From Penium margaritaceum (taxonomy: Eukaryota; Streptophyta; Zygnematophyceae; Desmidiales; Peniaceae), in the NCBI GenBank assembly GCA_023375785.1, contig SZWC01008645.1:67380-113580 (forward strand): a stretch of 46,201 nt of DNA. The letters run 5' to 3'. The notes under the pieces were generated by a model, which was not told the DNA's origin, ran no database searches, and saw nothing but the letters and a program-made list of their open reading frames with translations. How positions within the stretch are numbered: the stretch's first letter is position 1; the number at the start of each line of letters is the position of its first letter. Shown here piece by piece: positions 16,302 to 26,337 of this stretch. The translations under genes were made by a program, and so were the position numbers.

Positions 16302-19300
16302 ATGGCAGCAGCAGGCGTGGTAACAGCAGCCCTGCCCTTGGAGAGGCTGGAAGGACGCGCCAACTTCACGTTTTGGAAGATCCGTACCCGCCTCCTTTTG
16401 GAGGAGAGGGGCTTGTGGGAGGTGGTGAGCGGCGACGAGCGCGCTCCGCCTCCACAGGCAAAAGGCATCACCGCAGCTCAGGTGGTGGCGGGGAAGACGC
16501 CGCAGAAAGGTGCAGCAGATGCAAGTTCATCTACAACTGCAGCGGCGACGTATGAGGAGTGGAAGAAGAAGGACAGGCAGGCCTACAGGTTGCTTGTCAA
16601 CACCATCTCCAACCCGCATCTTCAGTACGTGAGTGACAAGGCTTCTGCGAAGGAGGGGTAGGACACGTTGTGCAAGAAGTATGAAAGCAAGGATCCTGCA
16701 TTCCTCATGCTTTTGGAGGAAAGGATGATGGCGCTGAAAATGCAGGGTGGTCAAGGGATGGAGGCGTACCTGGACAGGGCAAAGGAGCTGGCGAAGTAGC
16801 TGAGAGCGGCCGGCAACCCTGTGGAAGAGACGCGCTTCATCCTCCTCTTGCTGAGGGGACTCCCAACCAGCTACGACACGGTGCGAGAGGCGCTGGAGTG
16901 CCAGCCAACTCTCGACCTCGATTTCATCTGCACACACCTGGAGCAGGTAGAACTGCGCCGCAATGCCGCAAAACGCAATGGCGGCAACAGCAGCAGTGAA
17001 GCAGCTTTCATGGCGATGGGCTCACACAACCAGCAGCAGCAGCAGTCCGGGCAGCAGAGAGGCAAGAAGAAGGGCAAGTGCCATTATTTCCAGAAAGAGG
17101 GGCACTACAAGAAAGAGTGCTTCAAGTTCAAGAGGGACCAGAAGGAGCAGCAGCAGCAGCAGCAAAAGCAGCAATCTCCCCAGCAACAGCAGCAGTAGTC
17201 GCAGCAATGTCAGCAGCACCAGCAACAGTAGCAGCAGAACCAGACCGGCGTGCGCCATTTTGGCAACATGAACGTGGCCAAGGAGGTGCGCGACCGCCTC
17301 TTCATGGCGAAGTCTGACATGTCGCAGGTGGAGAAGGCGGATCTGGCGTGGTACAAAGACTCTGGGTGTACCAAGAGTCTGACGCACCACAGGGAGTGGT
17401 TTACGCAGTTGCTGTCCATCCCTCCCCGTCCTATCGCTTTGGGTGATGATCGGATTGGCACCAACATTGTTTGTGAAGAGGCAGCAGAACCAGCAGCTGA
17501 CGAGACATTGGGAGCAGAAATCCTTCCTGACCCACTCTCTCCCGATCCTTCCTCTACTGTGACAGTGGGAGAATCACTCTACTCTCCCATGTCTGATGCA
17601 GCAGATACATCAGCCTCACCGGTAGAAGCAGAGGAGGAAGATGTAGCACCACCAGTACCAGCAGTTGTGCCAGCAGCACCACGCTAGCCGCCCGCTAACG
17701 CTCCAGCACCAGGTCGCAGGTACCCTCTTAGGGTACGTTACAAGCCAGGTGAGCGCGGCCATTTCTGGATGCTACAAAAGCCAGAACAGATGAACGTCGC
17801 AGTTGTAGCAGATTCAGATGAGCCAATGTCATACAAGGAGGCCATGACTGCACCGGATGCAGCAGATTGGGCGCAAGCCGTGCAGCAGGAGATACAGTCG
17901 CAGCTGGACAACGGCACGTGGGAGCTGACTGAGCGTCCACCTGGGCGTAAGGTGATCAAGTGCAAGTGAGTGTTCAAGAAAAAGCGGGGAGCAGATGGTA
18001 ACCTGGAAAAGTACAAGGCGAGGCTGGTCGCCAAGGGCAACTCGCAGTAGGAGGACATCGACTACACAGAAACTTTTGCCCCTGTTGCAAAGTTTGCCTC
18101 TGTGCGTACGCTCCTCTCTTATGCAGCAGCTGAGGATTTCGAGGTTCACCACATGGATGTCAAGACGGCATTCTTGAATGGTGACTTGGAGGAGGAGATC
18201 TACATGGAGCAGCCGGAGGCGTTCGTCATGGATGGCCAGGAGCACCTGGTTTGCAAGCTGCAGAAGTCGCTGTACGGCCTCAAGCAAGCGTCGCGTGCTT
18301 GGAACCAGAAGTTGGATGCGGCGTTGCACTGCATGGGGTTTGAGCGCAGCGAGTGTCACTACAGCGTGTATCGCTGGCAGCATGAGCATGAGATCTTCAT
18401 CATCATTGTGTATGTGGATGACATGCTCCTCCTTTCCAACAGCATGTCTGCACTGCAGGAATTCAAGGAGGCGATGCAGGAGTGCTTCCAGATGTCTGAT
18501 CTCGGGGAGGCGTCATACTTCCTCGGCATCCAGATCATGCGTGACCGCAAATCACGCTTTCTCTCGATACAGCAGAGTCGCTACATCAAGGATGTCCTGC
18601 AGCGGTTCGGCATGGCAGAGGCCAAACCCATCGGCACGCCGCTGGAGATGCGGCAGTACCTCGTGAGATTCAGTGGAGAAGCAGATGTAGCTGAGCGGCA
18701 GAAGTACCAGAGCGCCGTCGGCAGTCTTATGTACCTGATGGTGGCAACCAGGCCTGACCTCGCACAGGCTGTGAGCGCTGTGAGCCAGCACATGGCGAAT
18801 CCCGGACCTGAGCACCAGAAGGCAGTGAAGCGGATCTTCCGCTACCTTGCTGGAACCATCAACGTCGGCATCACCTACAACGGTAACGACAACAGCATCA
18901 TCGGCTACACAGATGCAGATTGGGCTTCAAATCCTGAGACCCGCAAGTCCATCTCTGGACATGTGTTTCTCATGAATGGAGGTGCCATCAGCTGGTGCAG
19001 CAAGCGACAGGTGGTCGTGGCTACCTTGAGCACAGAAGCTGAGTACGTCTCTCTCAGTTTTGGAGCCAAGGAAGCAATTTGGCTCCAGCGTCTCATGGCG
19101 GAGATGAGAGGGAGTGTAGCAGTTCCAGTTCCTATGCGCGTCAACAACCAAAGCGCAATCGCACTCGCCAAGAATCCTGAGCACCATGCACGCACCAAGC
19201 ACATTGACATCGCATACCACTTCATCAGGCACATGGTGCAGGAGGGTGCTATCAAGCTGGAGTTTACTCCAACCAGCAGGCAGGTCGCTGATTTCTGCAC

Positions 19301-19349
19301 TAAGCCAGTGACCCGTGAGAAGCAGCAGTTGTGCATGAAGGCATGTTGA
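16302..19349 (+). pseudogene. gag-pol: P3 gag-pol, one frame, integrase deleted
   Basis: A single phase of 1016 codons runs from ATG 16302 to TGA 19347-19349 without any frameshift. Internal stops are TAG at 16659, 16797, 17196, 17229, 17685 and 18048, and TGA at 17967. Gag has the UBN2 domain and a zinc knuckle with the second Cys changed to Phe (CHYFQKEGHYKKEC), then a Gln-rich tail. The protease motif DSGCTKSLTHH is kept, but LGDDR is followed directly by IGTNIVCEEAAEP: 392 codons (1176 bp in P4, 27490-28665) are missing in frame. RT (KARLVAKGN, MDVKTAFLNGDLEEEIYMEQ, YGLKQASRAWNQ, YVDDMLL) and RNase H (YTDADWAS, STEAEYVSLS, KHIDIAYHF) follow. The C-terminus ends CMKAC, five residues short of P4. 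Confidence 0.93.
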
Positions 19350-19371
19350 CTCAGCCCACTCTGACTGCGGC

Positions 19372-19383
19372 AAAGTGGGAGAT
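19372..19383 (+). other. P3 polypurine tract
   Basis: AAAGTGGGAGAT directly before the 3' LTR; same in P4 (30584-30595) and, on the minus strand, P6 and P7. Confidence 0.8.
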
Positions 19384-20485
19384 TGTTGGGAAAAGAGCCG
19401 TCCGCCTCTGTTTCAGGTCCACAGGAGCAAGTTCCAGGAATATTCCAGATGCTCGCTCCGATCGTCAATCCGTTTTCACCATTGGAAAGATCAGGTGGCA
19501 AATTATCTACGGTCCAAGGTTCAAGCTGATACAACGGTCGGATTGGGAGATATGAATTTTCAAAGTTTCAGGGGTCATGGACCGCCGATGTCTGGGTGGC
19601 CATGGGCGATGGCTCCATGCCTTAGCCTGAGAAAAGAAAAAGGCAAGAGGTCCAGGGTCAAGACCTGATGGGAGAAAATTCCAAAAAGGTCCTTGGTCTT
19701 AGGATTGCCTTGTCAGAGTGTGCTGACTAGGATAAAGGTACCTCACCTTACTTTTTAGGTGAGGTGAGATCCTTGTGTGCTAGCCATGGACACATGGCGA
19801 TTCTCCATGAGTTTGTGGGTGATGTGACCACTAGGAGTGTGCCATGAGAGCATTCTCTAGCTCTCTAGGTCGTGTGTGACTGGTCAGCCTGATTGTTGGG
19901 CTGATTTCCTCCCTTGTGTGAGATTGTGGACTCTAGTGTGTGAGCCTTAGCCTCCATGGCTAAGTGGTGTGGCTTGTGAGAGGGCTGACTTNGAGAAAAG
20001 AAAAAGGCAAGAGGTCCAGGGTCAAGACCTGATGGGAGAAATATCCAAAAAGGTCCTTGGTCTTAGGATTGCCTTGTCAGAGTGTGCTGACTAGGATAAA
20101 GGTACCTCTCCTTACTTTTTAGGTGAGGTGAGATCCTTGTGTGCTAGCCATGGACACATGGCGATTCTCCATGAGTTTGTGGGTGATGTGACCACTAGGA
20201 GTGTGCCATGAGAGCATTCTCTAGCTCTCTAGGTCGTGTGTGACTGGTCAGCCTGATTGTTGGGCTGATTTCCTCCCTTGTGTGAGATTGTGGACTCTAG
20301 TGTGTGGGCCTTAGCCTCCATGGCTAAGTGGTGTGGCTTGTGAGAGGGCTGACTTGCCCAAGCTCTAGCTCTATATGTACTCCATCATTTTGAGTGATTC
20401 AACAACCATTCTTCAGAACAACTGATGCCCTTTCAGTCCCACATGCTCGCTGCTCCAAGACTCCCTCTCTCCTCCAGATCCAACA
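19384..20485 (+). repeat. P3 3' LTR with assembly duplication
   Basis: 1102 bp as given, TGTTGGGAAAAG...CCAACA. Bases 19629-19991 are repeated at 19993-20355 around the N at 19992; removing one copy and the N leaves exactly 738 bp, the family length. Confidence 0.93.
19629..20355. repeat. 363-bp direct duplication around the N at 19992
   Basis: 19629-19991 and 19993-20355 are nearly identical; probable unmerged assembly overlap in the P3 3' LTR. Confidence 0.85.
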
Positions 20486-20490
20486 GTTAT

Positions 20491-20734
20491 CCTCAACATG
20501 CGGTACATGTCGCCTTCCTTCACTGATGTAAGGAGATTCTCTCATGTTTTTCTGTTGAGGATGTAGTCATACTTGTTGTCAAAGATAGCTTGTAGTCCCA
20601 TGTTGGTGAGGGAACACACTGAGGTAAGGTTGAACACACCATGAGGTACACGCCGTACGCCATGGAATATTCCCACTTTAATAACATGCAGGATCTGGAA
20701 CCAAATCTCCACAATCACAATCCCCTCAGTATAC
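20491..20734 (-). pseudogene. pol: P2 protease/GAG-pre-integrase remnant
   Basis: Minus-strand continuation of P2 after the P3 insertion. It corresponds to the P6 segment that encodes the protease end and the following TGEELARSVKEGDMYRLL region. It ends at ...CTCAGTATAC, where the Q4 LTR begins. Confidence 0.75.
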
Positions 20735-20878
20735 TATCAACCTGCCTGAGGCGACGGTCTAGAAAACAGGTTCCGACATAATGGTTCCCGTCGACCACTC
20801 TTGGTATTGCAATCAAGTGATGATATCACCCTTAGAGCCAAGGTTCCACATTGAGCAGTTCATAGGAATCACTTCTTT
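20735..20878 (-). repeat. Q4 3' LTR, distal part
   Basis: Minus-strand 3' end of a Q LTR (GGTTGATA end at 20735), matching 44623-44763. The remainder lies beyond S1 at 42601-42935. 20874-20878 (TCTTT) is the S1 target duplicate. Confidence 0.85.
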
Positions 20879-21891
20879 TGAAATTTACATATCAGGATCT
20901 TTAGGAGTCTTTAGATACAGTACCCTGATGGGTCAACTTTCTCAATCCTTTACTGAACTGTCGGTGATACTCCCTCATACACGTGCTACTACTCTTTACA
21001 CACACAGGCACTCTTGCCTGAATAATGTCACTGACTGTGCGATTCAAGGGGACAAGCTGAAGGCACAGTTACACGACTCGTCTCACAAGCTTTCCAACGG
21101 TACCAAGATTGCTCAGAATGATTACACACAGACAAAATAATAGCAAATACAAAACTACGGCTACTTGTATGTCTGTACTACCTAAGAGCAGAAAAGTACA
21201 ATTGTCGAGAAGACCGGTAACCCTGTCTCTTCGGGTTCTCAGCCACAAGATCTGCCGAACACTGCTCGATGATCTCCGATCATCAGCAGACCGAGGTTGG
21301 CAGAGATGCCCAGCGCCCTCAGTGCGATCCACGGACGAGATCGTCCGGATCTGCGGTAGCCTCTCGTAGTCGCCGATCTCTCGGTCGGTCATCTTGAGAT
21401 GACGGAGGGACCGCACCTCTTGACTCGGCGACGGCCGCGATTCTCCCCACTGCCTTTGCGTGATTAAGGAGCACCAGATCCATCTTTAGAAAGGGCAGTG
21501 TCTTCCGCGCACTGCTGGTCCTTGCCACGTCAGCAGACTTAGGGTCAAGAGGAGCTCATGCTCGCACTCTCGCTTCGTCTGCCGAACCACATGCCCTGTG
21601 TATCCCCAACCCGGCCAGATATATGTCGTCCAATGGAGTTGTTCTGTCGGCTCTCTGGAGCTCCCATAGAGTGAGTAGAGTGAGTAGGGCTACAGATGGA
21701 TGGATCATTGGGACGCCAAAAGAGGCCTGCCTACAGCCATACCATGCCCCGCCATATAGTATAGACAGGAGGGTCGAGAGAGAGATGGGGATCTCTCTCT
21801 CGGTCCTCTTGCTTTTTCCTTTTGTTGATGTTGTGCCGAGCCCAGTAGATCAGTAGATGAAGAGGATCGGACGGTTGCCCTTTTTCCAACT
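20879..21891 (-). repeat. S1 3' LTR
   Basis: 1013 bp; minus-strand start AGTTGGAAAAAGG, end AAATTTCA. It matches the 5' LTR 40839-42600 once R3 is removed. The terminal dinucleotide at the start is AG in both LTRs, not TG. It contains a GAGAGAGA/TCTCTCTC inverted repeat (about 21777-21802) and keeps the undisturbed GAGAT site (21396-21400) that R3 used in the sister LTR. Confidence 0.9.
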
Positions 21892-21903
21892 TTCCTCCCC
21901 TTG
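21892..21903 (-). other. S1 polypurine tract
   Basis: Minus strand CAAGGGGAGGAA directly before the 3' LTR. Confidence 0.75.
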
Positions 21904-22635
21904 TCGATCCAGCGCTGAGGAAGTTGGAGGCGAAAAGTGGAAAAAGAGAAGAAGCCCCCCTGGGAGAAGAGAGCCGGTAAGATCGGAGGTGTCGAAACAA
22001 AAAATAGGGCAAGGCACGGGAATGCGCGGTAAGAGAAGTCTCCCCCCGGGCAAACTGAGCCTCGCGAAGAGAGAGAAAAAAAGGGTTCGGAGCAGCAAGA
22101 CACGGAGTGGACAGTGGGCCAGAGGGAACTTTTTAGCCCGGGCAACGCCCCCGACGGCTGAGAATTAACTCGATCCCCAGCTGCACACCCCGCCCGAACG
22201 AGGAGTGGGCCCCCTCCCCGCATCCGGCCCGCAGGGTGAGCCCGACATCGGCGGCCCACCCATAGGGGTCTGAGAGAGAAGTCAAAAGGAACAGGATATA
22301 GACAGAGAGAAAATGCGCTTGCGAGCGGCGTGGCGCCGCCGGTGAGCAGGGCAGGAGGAGAGGATGTTATCGTGTTGCGAGGAGCAAAGCGTGAGGAAGA
22401 GAGAACGCGGCGAGGGAGAGGACAGCGGGAGGCAGAAGCAAAAGGAGGGTGGGGAAAATGGCCGTGCACAACCCGGGTCTGTGCCAACGCCTCATGTGCG
22501 GGGCACGGAAACGGGTTGCGACGACGGTTCCACCGAGAATACTCTCCGTCCATTCCAACGCCTCATATGGGGGGAACGGAAGGAGAGTTCCGGGGACGAG
22601 CGACAGCAGGAGGAGAGCAAAGGCACCAAGGAGAG
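21904..22635 (-). other. S1 GC-rich non-coding block downstream of RNase H
   Basis: About 730 bp between the pol stop and the polypurine tract. It is visibly more GC-rich than the rest of S1 and shares no similarity with other elements here. Several overlapping ORFs exist on both strands, the longest (282 codons, minus, 21705-22553) running into the LTR. None has a recognisable domain; composition alone can explain open frames. It could be an extended 3' region or captured host DNA. Confidence 0.5.
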
Positions 22636-24755
22636 TTAGGACGAGGGGAGCAGGCCCATGCGAGTGCAGAGATGAGCATGACGATGGGCAGAGAAGGCTT
22701 TGGTGAAGATGTCAGCAGTTTGATCGACGGTAGGAAGGTAGTGCATGACGACCTCACCCTCGGGAACAGCGTCGCGAACATAGTGGTACTGGCGACGAAC
22801 ATGCTTGGTGCGGTCATGAAGAATCGGGTCCTTAGATAGAGCGATAGCCCCTTCGTTGTCGCAATGGATGGATGTGGGTTCGAGTTGGTCGAAACCGAGC
22901 TCGTTTAGAAGCATACGAAGCTCACCGCTTCTCTGGTGCATTCAATCTCGGCAATGTACTCAGTTTTTGTGGAGGAGAGGGCGACCACAGATTGCTTCTT
23001 GCTACGCCAGCTGACGGGTCCGCCATTGAGAAGGAAGACATAGCCAGAGGTGGAGCGGCTGGTGGTGTGATCACCAGAGAGATCAGCATCACAGAATCCC
23101 TGGAGAACATTATTGCCAGAGGAGTAACGAAACGCAAGTGAGGCAGATCCACGAAGGTAGCGAATGCTGCGCTTGACGGCCACGACGTGAGCAGTAGTGC
23201 GGCGCTGGCAGCCTTGACTGAGGAGGCCAACAGTAAAGGAGGTATCAGGTCTGGTAGCCACGGAAGAGTACATCAACGAGCCCACCATGCGTGGAAAATC
23301 TTGGACATCTGCTGAGGAGGCCAAGGGTGTGACGGTGGTGACTGGTTTGGTCAGGCCATGATCCTTGGAGAGTGGTGTAGGTTGGGAGGTGGATGCTCCA
23401 AGTCCAAATTTGTCAGCCACCCTTTGAGCGTAAGTAGCCTGAGTGAGTGTGACGTGGTCGTGCAGAAATTCATGGGTGACTTGAATGCCAAGATAGTACT
23501 TGAGAGGCCCCATATCAGTCATCTCAAAGCGGCGGGAAAGCTGCTGTTTGAGAGTATCCAGAACAGAGAGTGATGGTCCGAATAGAATCAAGTCATCCAC
23601 GTAGAGGATGACGCCGAGTAGGTTGGATCCTCCATGAAAATATATGGAGTGATCAGAGTGCAGACGTTGAAGGCCTTGAATCAGGAAGAATTCTTGGATC
23701 TTGAGATTCCACTGTCGCGGAGCTTGCTTGAGGCCATATAGGGACTTGTTGAGTTTGCGGACATAGTCGTGGTGATCTGGTGACTCAAAACCTTCTGGTT
23801 GAGTCATGTAGATGACTTCCTTAAGGTCACCATTAAGGAAGGCGCTCTTGACATCCATCTGATGAAGATGCCACTTGTTGTTGGCGGCCAGAGAGAGAAT
23901 CACCCTGATGGATGAGTACTTGGCAACTGGTGCAAAAGTATCTTGGTAGTTGACTCCAAGAACTTGATTGAAACCGTACGCAACAAGTCGTGCCTTGTGA
24001 CAATCAGGTGTACCTACACTGGTCAGCTTTGTCTTGAACACCCACTTACACGTGACGATGGGCGTGTTAGGTGGTCGAGGGACCTGATCCCATGTGTGTT
24101 ATTTCTGAAGCTAAGAAAACTCCTCTTGAGCTGCTTGGCGCCATAGGTCTGTGTCTGAACGACGCATAGCATCTTTGAAGCTGGTGGGGTCCACCACTTG
24201 TGTGAGTAGTGCTGAGTGGTCAAAGTCGTCGTCTATAGAGGATTCGGTTGTAGACAGGAAGCCGAGTTGAAGAAAAGTTGGGGGTCTGGTAAGTCTGGCT
24301 GATCGCCGTAGCCCAGACTGTGACGGGGTATTGGAGGTGTCTTTCTGTGAAGCAGTAGGAGCATGATGATGTTCCTCTAAAACCACAGGAGGGAGGACGC
24401 CAGCGTGATCATTGGGTGTTAGATCGACAGAGATTTTTTGCAGAGGTGGCGGTGTTGTTTCAATGTAGATAGTGGGTGTAACTGCTGGTGGCGTTGTATC
24501 ACGTGCCCGATTGAAAAAGCTTTCATCAAAGATGGACTTCCTGGTGCGAATTACTCGTTTGGAATGTGGATCCCAATTTCGATAGATGTCACGTGTCTCA
24601 TATCCAAGGAGGATACAGACTTAAGAGCGTGGGTCCAGTTTGGATCACTCTTCTGGACGGATTCAGGCATGTGCTGTACATCCAAAAAGGCAAATATGCC
24701 CCAGATAGGGCTTGTGTCCGGTCCATGCTTCATAGGGTGTAGATGTACCTGCAGG
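22636..24755 (-). pseudogene. pol: S1 integrase end, reverse transcriptase and RNase H
   Basis: Minus strand. It reads TPYEAWTG and the LLGYETRDIYRNWDPHSKR integrase C-terminus, a variable linker, then RT: CKWVFKTKL, KARLVAYGFNQVLGVNYQDTF, HQMDVKSAFLNGDLKEVIYM, LYGLKQAPRQWN, an intact YVDDLIL, and MTDMGPLKYYLGIQV. RNase H follows with YSSGNN, FCDADLSGD, STSGYVFLLNGGPVSW, the SSTKTEYIA motif, one frameshift near 22930, then HCDNEGAIALSKDP, RTKHVRRQYHYVRD and TKAFS. Stops near 24107 and 24095 precede RT. It is the best-preserved RT of the S family here. Confidence 0.93.
24751..24755. repeat. Target-site duplicate of P4 (left)
   Basis: GCAGG, identical to 32077-32081. Joining S1 across it gives an uninterrupted integrase reading ...ITNRLPTTELPAGTSTPYEA. 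Confidence 0.95.
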
Positions 24756-25730
24756 TGTTGGGAAAGGAGCCGTCTGGCTTTATTTGAGGTCCACAGGGGC
24801 AAGTTCCAGGAAACTTCCAGATGCCTGCTCCGATCGTTTTCACCATTGGAAACATCGAGTGGCAAATTATCTACGGTCCAAGTTTCAGGCCGATCCAACG
24901 GTCAGATTGGGAGATATGAATTTTCGAAGTTTCAGGGATCATGGACCTCTGATGTCTATGTGGCCATGGGCAATGGCTCCATGCCTTAGCCTGAGAAAAG
25001 AAAAAGGCAAGAGGTCCAGGGTCAAGACCTGATGGGAGAAATATCCAAAAAGGTCCTTGGTCTTAGGATTTCCTTGTCAGAGTGTGCTGACTAGGATAAA
25101 GGTACCTCACCTTACTTTTTAGGTGAGGTGAGATCNCGATCCAACGGTCAGATTGGGAGATATGAATTTTCGAAGTTTCAGGGATCATGGACCTCTGATG
25201 TCTATGTGGCCATGGGCAATGGCTCCATGCCTTAGCCTGAGAAAAGAAAAAGGCAAGAGGTCCAGGGTCAAGACCTGATGGGAGAAATATCCAAAAAGGT
25301 CCTTGGTCTTAGGATTTCCTTGTCAGAGTGTGCTGACTAGGATAAAGGTACCTCACCTTACTTTTTGGGTAAGGTGAGATCCTTGTGTGCTAGCCATGGA
25401 CACATGGCGATTCTCCATGAGGTTGTGGGTGATGTGACCACTAGGAGTGTGCCATGAGAGCATTCTCTAGCTCTCTAGGTCGTGTGTGACTGGTCAGTCT
25501 GATTGTTGGGCTGATTTCCTCACTTGTGTGAGATTGTGGACTCTAGTGTGAGAGCGTTAGCCTCCATGGCTAAGTGGTGTGGCTTGTGAGAGGGCTGACT
25601 TGCCCAAGCTCTAGCTCTATATGTACTCCATCATTTGAGTGATTCAACAACCATTCTTCAGCACAACTGATGCCCTTTCAGTCCCACATGCTCGCTGTTC
25701 CAAGACTCCCTCTCTCCTCCAGTTCCAACA
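24756..25730 (+). repeat. P4 5' LTR with N-flanking duplication
   Basis: 975 bp as given; 24891-25135 is repeated at 25137-25381 around the N at 25136, with at least two substitutions between copies. Without one copy and the N it is 729 bp. TATATGTA at 25618-25625. Confidence 0.92.
24891..25381. repeat. 245-bp direct duplication around the N at 25136
   Basis: 24891-25135 and 25137-25381; at least two differences (AGGTGAGG against GGGTAAGG near the ends), so it could join two alleles or two different copies. Confidence 0.8.
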
Positions 25731-25732
25731 TT

Positions 25733-25745
25733 TGGTATCCGAGCC
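25733..25745 (+). other. P4 primer-binding site
   Basis: TGGTATCCGAGCC, one mismatch from the initiator tRNA-Met site of P3. Confidence 0.88.
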
Positions 25746-26337
25746 AGATTCTGCCAGATTCAGCCAGCACAGGCCGTCAGTTTGAGAGTGACGGGTCAGG
25801 GTCAAACCTTGACCAAATTTGATGATCGAGCCCAAGATCACGAAGATCCAACGGTCGGATTGAGAGTTATGGTCAAAACGAGGTCGGCCAGGACTACACT
25901 CTTCTCTATGAGTAAGACTGTCGCCTTGCGATGACCATAACTCTTTCATTTCTTTGTCAAATTTAAAAAGTGGCATATGCGAATTGTAGTATTTTTCCTA
26001 AGCTTTCTATTGGTGCAAAACGTTTTGCATTCCATTGATTCGTTTGGGAGAAATGCCGTTTACAAGCTGGCTGGTCTGAGTTGGAGTAGGAGCAGAAGCA
26101 TACCCTGTTTTCAAGAGGGCATATCTTTCAAAATCCCCTTTTGATGACCCTGTTTTATGGGTTGATCTGAAAGGTTTTGAGCTGAATTTTCTAGTGGTGG
26201 GCTCAGTTTTTCCAAATTGCCAGTCTGATGGCATCTACGGTCCAATTTCTGTCAGACAGATTTCTGGCAGAAGCAGCAGCAGAAGCAGGGATAGCGCAGC
26301 CACCCAAGGGCAGCGTTGAGCATCACCAGAGCTCAAA
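25746..26337 (+). other. P4 leader with long-range hairpin
   Basis: Non-coding. AGAGTTATGGTCA (25863-25875) and its exact reverse complement (25932-25944) enclose a 56-base loop. GATCCAACGGTCGGATTG from 25845 repeats an LTR motif. Nothing else recognised. Confidence 0.75.

Larger units (their letters stand above)
14937..20485 (+). mobile_element. P3: non-autonomous family P element with an in-frame integrase deletion
   Basis: Complete in outline: 5' LTR, tRNA-Met primer site, leader, gag, protease start, RT-RNase H, polypurine tract, 3' LTR. It lacks the protease end, GAG-pre-integrase and integrase compared with P4 and P6. It is inserted in P2; joining the P2 halves at the duplicate reproduces the P6 alignment without gap. 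N joins occur in both LTRs. Confidence 0.93.
14260..20734 (-). mobile_element. P2: old family P pol fragment, split by P3
   Basis: Minus-strand copia fragment, 14260-14936 plus 20491-20734. It is collinear with P6 positions about 36542-37460 (915 bp here against about 919 there). Both ends are set by other insertions: Q2's 3' LTR on the left and a Q4 LTR on the right. It is the outermost layer that can be recognised on this side. Confidence 0.82.

Noticed and set aside
17440..17465. The P3 integrase gap as a spliced intron (retroposed spliced RNA)
   Set aside because: The missing segment in P4 starts with GT but does not end in AG at the aligned junction, so it looks like a deletion.
18178..18666. 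Long Arg/Ser/Cys-rich ORFs (also 29390-29878 and 35082-35570)
   Set aside because: They are alternate-frame shadows of the RT domain, repeated in every P copy at the same place.
19629..20355. Real tandem duplication inside the P3 LTR
   Set aside because: The boundary coincides exactly with an N, and removal gives the family length of 738 bp; assembly artefact is more likely.
21705..22553. 282-codon minus-strand ORF as a host or accessory gene
   Set aside because: It runs from the GC-rich block into the S1 LTR, has no recognisable domain, and competing open frames exist on the other strand; open by composition is the simpler view.
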